From assembly GCF_014191255.1 (NCBI RefSeq), contig NZ_JACHWH010000010.1:124001-188000 (forward strand): a stretch of 64,000 nucleotides of DNA. The letters are read 5' to 3'. This document shows positions 1 through 12,420 of the stretch, piece after piece. Both the position numbers and the translations under genes were made by a program. The stretch is from Amycolatopsis bartoniae (lineage in GTDB: Bacteria; Actinomycetota; Actinomycetes; Mycobacteriales; Pseudonocardiaceae). The notes beneath the pieces were generated by a model. The model saw nothing but the letters and a program-made list of their open reading frames with translations, searched no databases and had not been told where the DNA came from. Position 1 is the stretch's first letter, and each line of letters starts with the position of its first letter.

Positions 1-599
1 GCGCGGTCAAGGACGGCGACCCGAAGGTGGCGGGCCGGGCTTTCAGCGGCGCGGCGATCGAGCTGGCGCTCGCCAGCTACCCCGGGTTCCACGTCACCGC
101 GCCGCCGTCCGACGCCTCACCATACGGAATCTACACGGCGTCCTATGTGGATGCCTCCGAAGTGGACCACATCGCAGTACTGCCCGACGGGACAAGGGGT
201 TCCGTACCGCACGCTGACGAGACAAAGCCACTGTCCGAAGTGGAGGAGCCAACGCTGCCGGAGCCGTACACCGGGGCAACGAGGACAGCGCCGCTGGGCA
301 CCGTGCTCGGCGCCCGCAGTGGCGACAAGGGTGGCGACGCGAACCTGGGCGTCTGGGTGCGGACCGACGAACAGTGGCGCTGGCTCGCTCACGCCCTCAC
401 CGTGGCGGAGTTCCAGCGGCTGCTGCCGGAGACCGCGTCGCTTGAGGTGCGGCGGTACGCGCTGCCGAACCTGCGGGCGCTCAACTTCGTGGTTTCCGGG
501 CTGCTGGGCGAAGGCGTCGCCTCGCAGGCGAGGTTCGACCCGCAGGCCAAGGCGCTCGGCGAATGGCTGCGGGCGCGGCACGCGGAGGTGCCGGCGTGA
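1..599 (+). CDS. AtuA-family (DUF1446) protein, C-terminal part, cut by window edge
   Basis: The reading frame is open from base 3 and has no start in the window, so this is the C-terminal ~198 residues of a longer protein. The segment GTVLGARSGDKGGDANLGVW is typical of the C-terminal domain of the acyclic terpene utilisation AtuA / DUF1446 family, whose biochemical role is unsettled. Its stop overlaps the GTG of the following acyl-CoA dehydrogenase (GTGA), so the genes are translationally coupled. AtuA homologues commonly sit with an acyl-CoA carboxylase and dehydrogenases, exactly as here. The link to terpenoid breakdown is by analogy with the Pseudomonas atu cluster. Confidence 0.85.
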   Translation, partial: AVKDGDPKVAGRAFSGAAIELALASYPGFHVTAPPSDASPYGIYTASYVDASEVDHIAVLPDGTRGSVPHADETKPLSEVEEPTLPEPYTGATRTAPLGTVLGARSGDKGGDANLGVWVRTDEQWRWLAHALTVAEFQRLLPETASLEVRRYALPNLRALNFVVSGLLGEGVASQARFDPQAKALGEWLRARHAEVPA

Positions 600-1731
600 T
601 CGACACCCCGGAACGCGCGGAACTGCGCAAGACCGTCCGCCGGTTCGTCGAGGCGGAGGTGCTGCCGCACCTCGACGAGTGGGAGCGCGCCGGTGAGCTG
701 CCGCGCGAGCTGCACCGCAAGGCCGGGAAGATCGGCCTGCTCGGAGTGTCCTTTCCGGAGGAAGCCGGCGGTGGTGGCGGGAACTACCTCGACGCGCTCG
801 TCGTGGCCGAGGAGATCCTGTACGCGGGCGGCTCGGGCGGGCTCGTCGCGTCTCTGCTGACCAACGGGATCGCGCTGCCGCACCTGGTCGCCGCCGGAAA
901 CCGGGAGCAGCTCGACCGGTGGGTGCGCCCGACGCTCGACGGTGAGCTGATCGGCTCGCTCGCGATCACCGAGCCCGACGGTGGTTCCGACGTCGCCGGA
1001 ATCCGCACGACCGCTCGGCGGGAGGGCGATCACTACGTCGTGAACGGGGCGAAGACCTTCATCACCTCCGGATGCCGCGCGGACTTCGTGACCACCGCCG
1101 TACGCACGGGCGGCCCCGGCGCCCACGGCATCTCGCTGCTGGTGGTCGAGCGCGGCACACCCGGGTTCACCGTGACCCGCAAGCTGGAGAAGATGGGCTG
1201 GCACTGCTCCGACACCGCCGAACTGTCCTATGTGGACGTCCGGGTGCCGGTGGCGAACCTGGTGGGCGAGGAGAACACCGGGTTCATCCAGATCGCCACG
1301 CAGTTCGTCGTCGAACGCCTGTCGCTCGCCGTGCAGGCCTACGCGACCGCGCAGCGGGCGCTGGACCTCACGCTCGGGTGGTGCCGCCTGCGGGAGACCT
1401 TCGGGCGCCCGCTGATCTCCCGGCAGGTCGTGCAGCACAAGGTCACCGACATGGCGCGCCGCACCGACCTCGCGCGGGTCTACACGCGACACGTCGCGGA
1501 ACGGTACGTCGCGGGCGAGGAGGTCATCGCCGAGGCGTGCTTCGCCAAGAACAGCGCCGTCGAGGCCGCGGAGTGGGTCGTGAACGAGGCGGTGCAGCTG
1601 CACGGCGGTCTGGGCTACATGCGCGAGTCCGAAGTGGAGCGGCACTACCGCGACGTCCGCATCCTCGGCATCGGCGGCGGCACCAACGAGATCCTCACCG
1701 GACTGGCCGCGAAACGATTGGGGTACACCGC

Positions 1732-1735
<4 letters not shown>
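596..1735 (+). CDS. acyl-CoA dehydrogenase (FAD)
   Basis: A 379-residue FAD-dependent acyl-CoA dehydrogenase that would introduce an alpha,beta double bond into an acyl-CoA. Visible are the flavin-binding segment [15 protein letters not shown], the [11 protein letters not shown] strand, and C-terminal [21 protein letters not shown] followed by GIGGGTNEI. The MCAD-type catalytic Glu (YEGT) is replaced by Gly, while an ERLSLA segment matches the position of the isovaleryl-CoA dehydrogenase base, so a branched-chain substrate is plausible (inference). GTG is chosen because it overlaps the upstream stop and removes a non-homologous extension. Confidence 0.92.
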
Positions 1736-3330
<1,595 letters not shown>

Positions 3331-3337
3331 GGCGCGA

Positions 3338-5211
<1,874 letters not shown>

Positions 5212-5215
<4 letters not shown>

Positions 5216-6369
5216 GTTTCACCGAATCCGAGGAGCGGCAGGCACTGCGCAAGGCCGTCGCCGAACTGGGCCGCAGCTACGGTCACGAGTACTACGCGAA
5301 GCTCGCCCGCAGCGGCGGGCACACCACCGAGCTGTGGGACGAGGCCGGGCGGCTGGGCTACCTCGGCGTGGCCGTGCCCGAGGAGTACGGCGGCGGCGGA
5401 GCGGGGATCGGCGACCTCGCCGCGGTGTGCGAGGAGCTCTGCGCCGCCGGCACGCCGATGCTGCTGATGGTGGTGTCCCCGGCGATCTGCGCGACGGTGA
5501 TCGCCCGCTACGGCACCGACGAGCAGAAGAGCCGGTGGCTGCCGCGGTTCGCCACCGGCGAGGTGCGGATGTCGTTCGCCATCACCGAGCCCGACGCCGG
5601 GTCGAACTCGCACCGCATCACCACCACCGCTCGCCGCGACGGCGGGGACTGGGTGCTGAACGGGCGGAAGGTGTTCATCTCGGGCGTCGACGAGGCCGAG
5701 GCCGTGCTGGTGGTCGGGCGCACGGAGGACGCGAAGACGGGCAAGCTCAAGCCCGCGTTGTTCGTCGTGCCGACCGGGACACCCGGCTTCGAGTACCGGC
5801 AGATCGAGATGGACCTCGTCTCGGCGGACAAGCAGTTCGGCCTGTTCCTCGACGACGTCCGGCTGCCCTACGACGCGCTGGTCGGGTCCGAGGACGCCGC
5901 GCTGGCGCAACTGTTCGCGGGGCTCAACCCCGAGCGCATCATGGCCGCGTCGTTCTCCACCGGCATCGCCCGGTACGCGCTGGACAAGGGCGTGGAGTAC
6001 GCGAAGCAGCGCAGCGTGTGGGGCGCGCCGATCGGCAGCCACCAGGGGCTCGCGCACCCGCTCGCGCAGGTGAAGATCGAGGTGGAGCTGGCGCGCCTGA
6101 TGACCCAGAAGGCCGCCGCGCTGTACGACGGGGGCGACGACTTCGGCGCGGGCGAGGCGGCGAACATGGCGAAGTACGCCGGGGCGGAGGCCGCGATCAA
6201 GGCGGTGGACACGGCGATCCAGGCCCACGGCGGCAACGGCCTGGCCTCGGAGTACGGCCTGGGTACGCTGCTCGGGGCCGTGCGGGTGGGCCGCATCGCC
6301 CCGGTGAGCAGGGAGATGGTGCTCAACTTCGTCGCCCAGCACACCCTCGGCCTGCCCAAGTCCTATTAG
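5212..6369 (+). CDS. acyl-CoA dehydrogenase (second in operon)
   Basis: A 385-residue acyl-CoA dehydrogenase, starting at the ATG that overlaps the carboxylase stop. Flavin-site segment ITEPDAGSNSHRITTTAR and a C-terminal IQAHGGNGLASEYG helix are clear. The usual GTSEI/YEGT loop is altered to IAPVSREM, so the C-terminal catalytic Glu is absent; an ERIMAA segment could supply the base as in isovaleryl-CoA dehydrogenase (inference). With the first dehydrogenase it offers two oxidation steps around the carboxylation, as in acyclic terpenoid (citronellyl-CoA) or leucine routes. Confidence 0.92.
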
Positions 6370-6378
6370 GAGGCACCA
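6368..6378 (+). promoter_or_regulatory. strong Shine-Dalgarno that fixes a CTG start
   Basis: AGGAGG at 6368-6373 overlaps the stop of the upstream dehydrogenase and is followed by a 5-nt spacer and CTG at 6379. No ATG, GTG or TTG lies in frame before 6517, and a start there would delete the DNA-binding helices of the TetR protein. The site therefore selects the rare CTG initiator. Confidence 0.75.
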
Positions 6379-7035
6379 CTGAGCACCCCCGCGCGCGAGC
6401 CCCGGCAGGAGCGCAGCCGCACGACGCGGCGGCGGCTGATCGACGCCGCCGTCGAGTGCCTCGGCGAGCTGGGCTGGAGCGGGACCACCGTCGCGGTCAT
6501 CGCGCAGCGCGCGGGGGTGTCCCGGGGGGCCGCCCAGCACCACTTCCGCACCCGCGAGGACCTGGTGACCGCGGCCGTGGAGTACCTCGGTGAGGTGCAG
6601 GTCACCCAGTTGCGGGAACAGGCGGAGGAGCTGCCGGCGGGCGAGTCACGCATCGAGACCGTCGTCGACATGCTCCTCAACCTCTACACCGGGCCCATGT
6701 TCCGCGCCGCGCTGCACCTGTGGATCGCCGCGTCCACCGACGAGGGGCTGCGGGCGGTCCTGGTGCCGCTGGAGGCCCGCGTCGGCCGCGAGGCGCACCG
6801 CGTCGCGGTGGAACTGCTCGGCGTGGCGGAGACGCAGGGCGGCGTCCGCGAGATGGTCCAGGCCACCCTCGACCTCGCCCGCGGCCTGGGGCTCGCGAAC
6901 CTGCTCTCCGACGACACCCGCCGCCGCGCCAAGATCATCCGACAGTGGGCACGCGTGCTGGGTTCGGCCCTGCCGGAACCGGGTAGCGCTGAAGAGCGTC
7001 CGAATGAACGCGAAACAACGGGCGTGGCGCGCTAA
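6379..7035 (+). CDS. TetR-family regulator, CTG start
   Basis: A 218-residue TetR-type repressor. Reading from CTG 6379 gives STPAREPRQERSRTTRRRLI followed by a complete N-terminal helix-turn-helix (VAVIAQRAGVSRGAAQHHFR) and a helical ligand-binding domain. It is the last gene of the acyl-CoA operon, so it probably senses a pathway acyl-CoA and controls the operon from a promoter outside the window (inference). Conventional gene finders would start at GTG 6517 and lose most of the HTH. Confidence 0.85.
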   Translation: MSTPAREPRQERSRTTRRRLIDAAVECLGELGWSGTTVAVIAQRAGVSRGAAQHHFRTREDLVTAAVEYLGEVQVTQLREQAEELPAGESRIETVVDMLLNLYTGPMFRAALHLWIAASTDEGLRAVLVPLEARVGREAHRVAVELLGVAETQGGVREMVQATLDLARGLGLANLLSDDTRRRAKIIRQWARVLGSALPEPGSAEERPNERETTGVAR

Positions 7036-7099
7036 CACTGATGGAGCAGCGCGCGATAACTTAGAGCAACAAGAGTTTTTGTCCGAGGGGGCGATACCC

Positions 7100-7336
7100 A
7101 TGGCCGACGACCTGTCCCATCGCGCACTGGCGATGCTGCGAGCCGTGGCGGAAGGCCGAGCTGTCCTGTCCCGCAGCTGCGAGCCGGACCTGTTCATCGA
7201 CGGCGTGCCGTGCTGCGACCAGATGACCGCGCACGCCCTGGCGCACGGCGGCTATGTCGCCGCCGGCCCGGACGGGCGCACCGCCGAGCTGACGGACGCC
7301 GGCCGCGCCGTGCTCTCGGTGACGCTGGTCGCCTGA
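7100..7336 (+). CDS. small protein of unknown function
   Basis: A 78-residue protein from ATG 7100, preceded by a GAGGGGG ribosome-binding site. It contains a CCDQ motif and a C-terminal AELTDAGRAVL stretch reminiscent of the wing end of MarR-like winged helices, but too short to assign. No signal peptide or membrane segment is visible. The 64 bases upstream are A/T-richer than the surroundings and probably hold its promoter. Confidence 0.6.
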   Translation: MADDLSHRALAMLRAVAEGRAVLSRSCEPDLFIDGVPCCDQMTAHALAHGGYVAAGPDGRTAELTDAGRAVLSVTLVA

Positions 7337-7436
7337 GTAGCCGAACCGCAACCAAGATCGGCGTAACGCTAGATCATCTTCCGGCGACATCCCGGTCGCC
7401 GCTGGCACGGCGCACGTACCGGAAGGTGAGAAGACG

Positions 7437-7865
7437 ATGGGGATCTTCGGCAGGAGCAGGGCGGAACAGACGATTCAGGCGCCCGGAGCCCGGGACGTCC
7501 CGAAGCTCAACCCGATGTGGTTCGCCGATCAGCTCGAACGCGCCGGCAAACCGCTCACCACCGCCAACGGCGCGGCCGTCGCGGGCCTGGTCGGCGCCAC
7601 CCTGGCGCTCAGCGCGCAGCGGTGGCTCGACGTCGTCGGCACGCCTGAGATCCGTCAGCGCTGGGACAGCCTGTTCGGCGCCGCCGATCCGGACGCGTCG
7701 GCGCGGCTGACCCGGCCGGACCGGATGATCGACTTCCTGTGGGCCGTGAGCCCGCGCCTGCACCCGGGCCTGCGCGAGTTCCCGGACACCATGGTGCCCA
7801 CCGTCCAGGCCAGGCTCGCGGAGTTCGGGCCGGAGCTGCCCGAGGACCTCGGGAGCGACACCTAG
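7437..7865 (+). CDS. hypothetical protein
   Basis: A 142-residue protein not recognised. ATG 7437 follows GGAAGGTGAG. It has one weakly hydrophobic stretch (GAAVAGLVGATLALSA, about residues 45-60) and acidic ends. Its stop codon shares the palindrome CTAG with the stop of the convergent deaminase gene. No function proposed. Confidence 0.65.
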   Translation: MGIFGRSRAEQTIQAPGARDVPKLNPMWFADQLERAGKPLTTANGAAVAGLVGATLALSAQRWLDVVGTPEIRQRWDSLFGAADPDASARLTRPDRMIDFLWAVSPRLHPGLREFPDTMVPTVQARLAEFGPELPEDLGSDT

Positions 7866-8314
7866 TCCGAGGTGCCGATGTCCTCGAACCACAGCTCGGG
7901 GCGCTCGGCGATGAACTCCGTCATCAGCGCCACGCAGGCCGGGTCGTCGAGCAGCGTGATCGCCACCCCGTGCTCCGCCAGCCACTCGTGACCGCCGGAG
8001 AAGGTGGTCGCCTCGCCGATCACCACGTGCGGGATCGCGAACTGCCGCACCAGGCCGCTGCAGTACCAGCACGGCGAGAGCGTCGTGACCATGACTGTGT
8101 CGCGGTAGTGCGGGCGGCGCCCGGCGTTGCGGAAGGCGGCGGTCTCCGCGTGCATCGACGGGTCGTCGTCCTGCACGCGGCGGTTGTGCCCGCGCCCCAG
8201 CAGCTCACCGTCCACTGTGAACAGTGCGGCGCCGATCGGCACACCGCCCTCGTCCTTGCCGAGCACGGCTTCCTCACGGGCGACGGCGAGCAGCCGGGCG
8301 GGGTCGAGATCCAT
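7862..8314 (-). CDS. cytosine-deaminase-like nucleoside/nucleobase deaminase
   Basis: A 150-residue zinc deaminase of the CDA fold with HAE (His55, Glu57) and PCWYC (Cys82, Cys85) supplying the zinc ligands and proton shuttle. The C-terminal ERPELWFEDIG closely resembles the end of fungal cytosine deaminase, so hydrolytic deamination of cytosine (or a related base) is the best call; guanine or nucleoside deaminase activity is not excluded. ATG 8314 is preferred (GGGAG upstream) over GTG 8323. It lies 10 bases after the epoxide hydrolase stop and is probably cotranscribed with it. Confidence 0.88.
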   Translation of the reverse strand: MDLDPARLLAVAREEAVLGKDEGGVPIGAALFTVDGELLGRGHNRRVQDDDPSMHAETAAFRNAGRRPHYRDTVMVTTLSPCWYCSGLVRQFAIPHVVIGEATTFSGGHEWLAEHGVAITLLDDPACVALMTEFIAERPELWFEDIGTSD

Positions 8315-8324
8315 GACTCCCACC

Positions 8325-9410
8325 CTAGAGCAGGAACTTCCGCAGGTCGGCCACCAGCAGGTCCGGCTGCTCCATCGCCGGGAAGTGCCCGCCCCGGTCG
8401 TGCTCGGTCCACCACACGACGTTCTCGGTGCGCTCGGCGAAGCGGCGCAGCGGCAGCGCGAGGTCCTTCGGGAACACCGACACGCCGGTGGGCACGGGGG
8501 AGGGCTCGCGCGGGGTCCGCCAGTGCGCCGCCGACTCCTGGTACAGCCGCGCGGACGAGCCCGCGGTGCCGGTGAGCCAGTAGACCATCACGTTCGTCAG
8601 CAGCTGATCGCGGTCGACGGCGTCCTCGGGCGCGTCCGTGGAGTCGGTCCAGTCGTGGAACTTCTCCACGATCCACGCGAGCTGGCCGACGGGGGAGTCG
8701 TGCAGCGCGTAGGCCAGTGTCTGCGGCCGCTGCGACTGCAGGACCGAGTAGCCGGACAGCTCCCGCTGGTACCGGCGGCGCGAGTCCAGCCGGCGCTGTT
8801 CGTCCTCGGTCAGCTCCTCGCCGTCGACGCCGCCGCCGGGCAGCATGGTGAGGTGCACCGCGGTGACGTGCCCGGCGTCGAGGCGTCCCAGCTCGCGGGT
8901 GACGAGGGCGCCCCAGTCCCCGCCGTGCGCCGCGTACCGGTCGTAGCCCAAGCGCCGCATCAGCTCGGCCCAGGCGCGGGCGATGCGCAGCACGTCCCAG
9001 CCCGCCTCGGTGGTCGGGCCGGAGAAGCCGTAGCCGGGCAGCGACGGGACGACGAGGTGGAAGTCCGCCGACAGCGGTTCGAGCACCCGCAGGAACTCCA
9101 CCACCGACCCGGGCCAGCCGTGGGTCAGCACCAGCGGCCGCGCGTCCGGCTTCGCCGAGCGGACGTGCAGGAAGTGCACGCGCTGCCCGTCGATCTCCGT
9201 CGTGAACTGCGGGAACTCGTTGAGCCGCCGCTCGTGCCGGCGCCAGTCGTAGTCGTGGCGCCAGTAGCGGGCGAGCTCCTGGAGGTAGGCCAGCGGCACG
9301 CCGGAGCCCCAGCCCGCGCCCGGCAGCTCGTCCGGCCAGCGGGTGAGGTCGAGGCGGGCGTGCAGGTCGTCGAGCCGGTCCTGGGGGATCTCGATGCGGA
9401 AGGCGTCCAT
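8325..9410 (-). CDS. epoxide hydrolase (alpha/beta hydrolase with EHN domain)
   Basis: A 361-residue epoxide hydrolase. The N-terminal EHN region (about residues 1-110) is followed by an alpha/beta-hydrolase core: oxyanion motif HGWPGS (97-102), nucleophile Asp165 in GGDWGA, and C-terminal catalytic His in HDRGGHFPAMEQP. It would open an epoxide to a diol through an ester intermediate in the cytoplasm. It lies downstream of a TetR gene on the same strand, and a TetR-like half-palindrome sits at 9441-9456 in its promoter region. Confidence 0.92.
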   Translation of the reverse strand: MDAFRIEIPQDRLDDLHARLDLTRWPDELPGAGWGSGVPLAYLQELARYWRHDYDWRRHERRLNEFPQFTTEIDGQRVHFLHVRSAKPDARPLVLTHGWPGSVVEFLRVLEPLSADFHLVVPSLPGYGFSGPTTEAGWDVLRIARAWAELMRRLGYDRYAAHGGDWGALVTRELGRLDAGHVTAVHLTMLPGGGVDGEELTEDEQRRLDSRRRYQRELSGYSVLQSQRPQTLAYALHDSPVGQLAWIVEKFHDWTDSTDAPEDAVDRDQLLTNVMVYWLTGTAGSSARLYQESAAHWRTPREPSPVPTGVSVFPKDLALPLRRFAERTENVVWWTEHDRGGHFPAMEQPDLLVADLRKFLL

Positions 9411-9440
9411 GCCTCTACGGTAACGGCGGCCACCAGAGGT

Positions 9441-9456
9441 TACCGACCGCTTAGTA
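9441..9456. promoter_or_regulatory. imperfect TetR-type operator before the epoxide hydrolase
   Basis: TACCGACCGCTTAGTA, 31-46 bases upstream of the epoxide hydrolase ATG. Its left half matches the perfect operator at 16957-16972 (TACCGACC) and its right half matches the CGCTTA arm of the sites at 10142 and 18250. Five of eight base pairs of the dyad are complementary. Function is inferred. Confidence 0.4.
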
Positions 9457-9500
9457 TGTGCGGTACGGTGTGCGGCGTGGCGGTGGTGCTCCCGGGAGGG

Positions 9501-10106
9501 TCAGACGGTGGCGCCGAGCATGCGCAGCACGAGGTCGCCGTACTCACGGCCCAGCGCCTTCGGCGTCTTGCCCGCGCGGTCGCTGTACCAGCGCGCCACG
9601 TCCACACCCAGCGACAGCACGGCGCGTGCCGCGGTGCGCAGGTCGGTCACGGTGAACTCGCCCGCCTTCACGCCCTCGGCGATCACGTCGCGGACCAGGT
9701 GCTCGATGCGGCGGCGCAGGTCCGCGACCACCGCGTACTGCTGTTCCGGCAGCGCCTGCAGCTCGTACTGCACGACGCGGGCCACGGTGTGCCGCCGCGC
9801 GTGCCAGGCCACGAAGTCCTCGACGATGCTGCGCATCCGCTGGCGGGGGCTGTCGGCGCGCCCGGCCACGCTTTCGACGAGGATGAGCGTCTGCTCGTGC
9901 CCGCTCTTGCTGATGGCGAACAGCAGCGCCGCCTTCGACGGGAAGTGCACGTACAGCGCGGCGGGGCTCATGCCCGCGGCCGCGGCGATGTCGCGGGTCG
10001 TCGTGGCGTGGTAGCCACGCTCGGCGAAGGACTCGACAGCGGCGAGCATGAGCCGGCGCGCGGCGTCGGGCTGGACGTCGGGCCACAGTTCGGCGGACAG
10101 GGTCAC
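9501..10106 (-). CDS. TetR-family regulator
   Basis: A 201-residue TetR repressor with N-terminal HTH (TTTRDIAAAAGMSPAALYVHF) and a helical effector domain. GTG 10106 is the only start giving the complete HTH. It diverges from an SDR gene pair with a perfect palindrome (10142-10155) in the 81-bp gap, the classic arrangement for an autoregulated repressor of the neighbouring operon. The same palindrome precedes the fabG-like gene at 18224, so its regulon probably extends there (inference). Epoxide hydrolase and deaminase genes follow on the same strand. Confidence 0.9.
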   Translation of the reverse strand: MTLSAELWPDVQPDAARRLMLAAVESFAERGYHATTTRDIAAAAGMSPAALYVHFPSKAALLFAISKSGHEQTLILVESVAGRADSPRQRMRSIVEDFVAWHARRHTVARVVQYELQALPEQQYAVVADLRRRIEHLVRDVIAEGVKAGEFTVTDLRTAARAVLSLGVDVARWYSDRAGKTPKALGREYGDLVLRMLGATV

Positions 10107-10141
10107 GCTCGCATCCTTCCAGGATCGGACCGTGCCTAGTG

Positions 10142-10155
10142 TAAGCGGGCGCTTA
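10142..10155. promoter_or_regulatory. palindromic operator TAAGCG-N2-CGCTTA
   Basis: TAAGCGGGCGCTTA, perfect 6-bp arms with a 2-bp centre, lies midway between the divergent TetR (36 bases away) and SDR (33 bases away) starts. The same arms recur at 18250-18263. Confidence 0.7.
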
Positions 10156-10187
10156 GCCCAGCTCCGGAGTGGAACAGGAGACCGTCA

Positions 10188-10940
10188 GTGAACTCTCTCA
10201 AGGACCGCGTCGCGATCGTGACGGGGGCGAGCCGGGGCATCGGTCTCGCCATCGCCCAGGAACTCGTGCAGCGCGGCGCGAAGGTGTGCATCACCGCCCG
10301 CAAGCCCGAGCCGCTCGCGGAGGCGGTCAACGTGCTCGGCGGCCCGGACGTCGCGATCGCCGTGCCCGGCAAGGCCGACGACGCCGCGCACCAGCAGGAG
10401 GCCGTCGCGAAGACGGTCGAGACCTTCGGCAGGCTCGACATGCTGGTGAACAACACCGGCATCAACCCGGTGTTCGGGCCGATCACCGACGTCGACCCCG
10501 GCGCCGCGGCCAAGATCTTCGCGGTGAACGTGCTCGCGCCGCTGTCGTGGGTGAAGCTCGCGCGCGACGCGTGGATGGGCGAGCACGGCGGCTCCGTCGT
10601 CAACGTGGCTTCCATCGCCGGGCTGCGGGCCTCGCTGGGCATCGGCATGTACGGCGTGAGCAAGGCGGCGCTGATCCGGCTCACCATGGAGCTGGCCGCC
10701 GAGCTGGGCCCGAAGATCCGCGTGAACGCCGTGGCGCCCGCGGTGGTGAAGACGCAGTTCGCGACCGCCCTGTACGAGGGCCGCGAGGAGGAGGTGGCCT
10801 CGCACTACCCCCTCAAGCGGCTCGGCGTGCCGGAGGACATCGCCGGCGCCGTGGCGTTCCTGCTGTCGGAGGAGTCGGGCTGGATCACCGGGCAGACGCT
10901 GACCCTCGACGGCGGCGTGACGCTGGGCGGTGGCCTGTGA
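10188..10940 (+). CDS. SDR-family oxidoreductase (FabG-like)
   Basis: A 250-residue classical short-chain dehydrogenase/reductase: cofactor motif TGASRGIG, NNTG structural motif, Ser in NVASIAG, catalytic YGVSK, and C-terminal ITGQTLTLDGGVTLGGG. It would oxidise or reduce a hydroxy/keto group with NAD(P). The GTG start has AGGAG 8 bases upstream. Its stop overlaps the GTG of a second SDR (GTGA). Substrate unknown; TetR and fatty-acyl context suggest a lipid or hydroxyacyl substrate. Confidence 0.9.
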   Translation: MNSLKDRVAIVTGASRGIGLAIAQELVQRGAKVCITARKPEPLAEAVNVLGGPDVAIAVPGKADDAAHQQEAVAKTVETFGRLDMLVNNTGINPVFGPITDVDPGAAAKIFAVNVLAPLSWVKLARDAWMGEHGGSVVNVASIAGLRASLGIGMYGVSKAALIRLTMELAAELGPKIRVNAVAPAVVKTQFATALYEGREEEVASHYPLKRLGVPEDIAGAVAFLLSEESGWITGQTLTLDGGVTLGGGL

Positions 10941-11722
10941 CCACACAGCTGCGGGGTGCGGGCGTCGTCATCACCGGAGGCGGCGGCGGGATCGGCGGCG
11001 CGCTGGCGCGGCGGTTCGCGGCCGAGGGCGCGCGGATCGTCGTCGCCGACCTGGACGGGGACGCGGCCGCGAAGGTGGCCGAGGAGGTCGGCGGCGCGTC
11101 GATCGCGGTCGACGCCGCGTCCGAGGCCGGGGTCGAGGAGCTGATCACCGCCGCGCGCGGCGAGCTGGGCGCGATCGACCTGTTCTGCGCCAACGCGGGG
11201 ATCGCACCGCACGGCGGGGCCGACACGCCCGAGGACGTGTGGGCGAAGGCGTGGGACGTGAACGTGATGGCGCACGTGCGGGCGGCGAAGCTGCTGCTGC
11301 CGGACTGGCTGGAGCGCGGCCGCGGGCACTTCCTCGCCACTGTGTCGGCCGCGGGCCTGCTCACCATCCTCGGCTCGGCGCCGTACGCGGTGACCAAGCA
11401 CGGCGCGCTCGCGTTCGCCGAATGGCTGAGCGCCACCTACCGGCACCGGGGGATCACCGTGCAGGCGATCTGCCCGCAGGGCGTGCGCACGAACATGCTC
11501 GCCGGCACGGGCGCCGCGGGCGACTTCATCATGGGCGCGACGGCGATCGAGCCCGGGCAGGTGGCCGACACCGTGATGGACGCCTTCGCGGACGGGCGCT
11601 TCCTGATCCTGCCGCACCCGGAGGTCGCGGACTACTACGCGGCGCGCGCCACGCAGACCGACCGCTGGCTGGCGGGCATGAACAAGCTGCAGCGGAAGGT
11701 GGAAGAGGCGACCGGGCAGTGA
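10937..11722 (+). CDS. SDR-family oxidoreductase
   Basis: A 261-residue short-chain dehydrogenase with TGGGGGIG cofactor loop, ANAGIAP, Ser in ATVSAAG, catalytic YAVTKHG, and the AICPQGVRTNM segment. GTG 10937 overlaps the upstream SDR stop, so the two are cotranscribed and coupled. It is more divergent than the first SDR; the pair may act on successive intermediates. Substrate not predictable. Confidence 0.9.
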   Translation: MTTQLRGAGVVITGGGGGIGGALARRFAAEGARIVVADLDGDAAAKVAEEVGGASIAVDAASEAGVEELITAARGELGAIDLFCANAGIAPHGGADTPEDVWAKAWDVNVMAHVRAAKLLLPDWLERGRGHFLATVSAAGLLTILGSAPYAVTKHGALAFAEWLSATYRHRGITVQAICPQGVRTNMLAGTGAAGDFIMGATAIEPGQVADTVMDAFADGRFLILPHPEVADYYAARATQTDRWLAGMNKLQRKVEEATGQ

Positions 11723-11808
11723 TTCCGGCGACCCCGGCGATCCCGGTGACCAGCGCGGAACCCGCCACGGCTGCCTGCCGGGCGGGTGCGCCGCGCTAGC
11801 CTTGATCC

Positions 11809-12396
11809 ATGGTCCGCCCCGCCGCCGAGGACTCGGTGCCGCGCCGCCTGCTCGCGGCCGCGACGAAGCTGTTCGCGCAGCAGGGGTACGACCGCACGTC
11901 CGTGCAGGAGATCGTCGCCGCGGCCGGGGTCACCAAGGGCGCGATGTACCACTACTTCGGCTCCAAGGACGACCTGCTGTCGGAGATCTACGGCCGCGTG
12001 CTGCGGCTGCAGACCGAGCAGCTGGAGAAGGTGGCGGCCACCGAGGCGCCGGTGGCCGAGCGGCTGCGCCGGGCCGCGCAGGACGTCGTGGTCAGCACGA
12101 TCGAGAACCTCGACGACATGACCATCTTCCTGCAGTCGGTGCACCTGCTGGCGCCGGAGAAGAGCCGCGCGGTGCGGGCCGAGCGGCGCCGCTACCACGA
12201 GCGGTTCCGCGCCCTGGTCGAGGAGGGCCAGCGCGCGGGGGAGTTCCGCGCCGACAAGCCCGCCGACATCGTCGTGGACTTCTTCTTCGGCTCGGTGCAC
12301 CACCTGGGCGCGTGGTACCGCAGCGGCGGGCGGCTCTCGGCGCGTGAGGTGGGGGAGCACTACGCCGACCTGCTGCTGGCGGGGCTCCGTCCCTGA
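11809..12396 (+). CDS. TetR-family regulator
   Basis: A 195-residue TetR repressor with HTH SVQEIVAAAGVTKGAMYHYF and GSKDDLLSEIY, followed by a helical effector domain. ATG 11809 lies about 10 bases after a TAGCCT hexamer, so the mRNA may be nearly leaderless. It converges on the acyl-CoA dehydrogenase operon and is a candidate for binding the TACCGAC-N2-GTCGGTA site at 16957-16972 (inference). No such site is visible before its own gene. Confidence 0.88.
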   Translation: MVRPAAEDSVPRRLLAAATKLFAQQGYDRTSVQEIVAAAGVTKGAMYHYFGSKDDLLSEIYGRVLRLQTEQLEKVAATEAPVAERLRRAAQDVVVSTIENLDDMTIFLQSVHLLAPEKSRAVRAERRRYHERFRALVEEGQRAGEFRADKPADIVVDFFFGSVHHLGAWYRSGGRLSAREVGEHYADLLLAGLRP

Positions 12397-12402
12397 AGGC
12401 CA

Positions 12403-12415
12403 GGGGCGGAGCCCC
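12403..12415. terminator. short GC hairpin between convergent genes
   Basis: GGGGC-GGA-GCCCC in the 24-bp gap between the TetR and the convergent dehydrogenase. It lacks a U tract but could terminate both transcripts, as usual in high-GC actinomycetes. Confidence 0.4.
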
Positions 12416-12420
12416 GGGCG

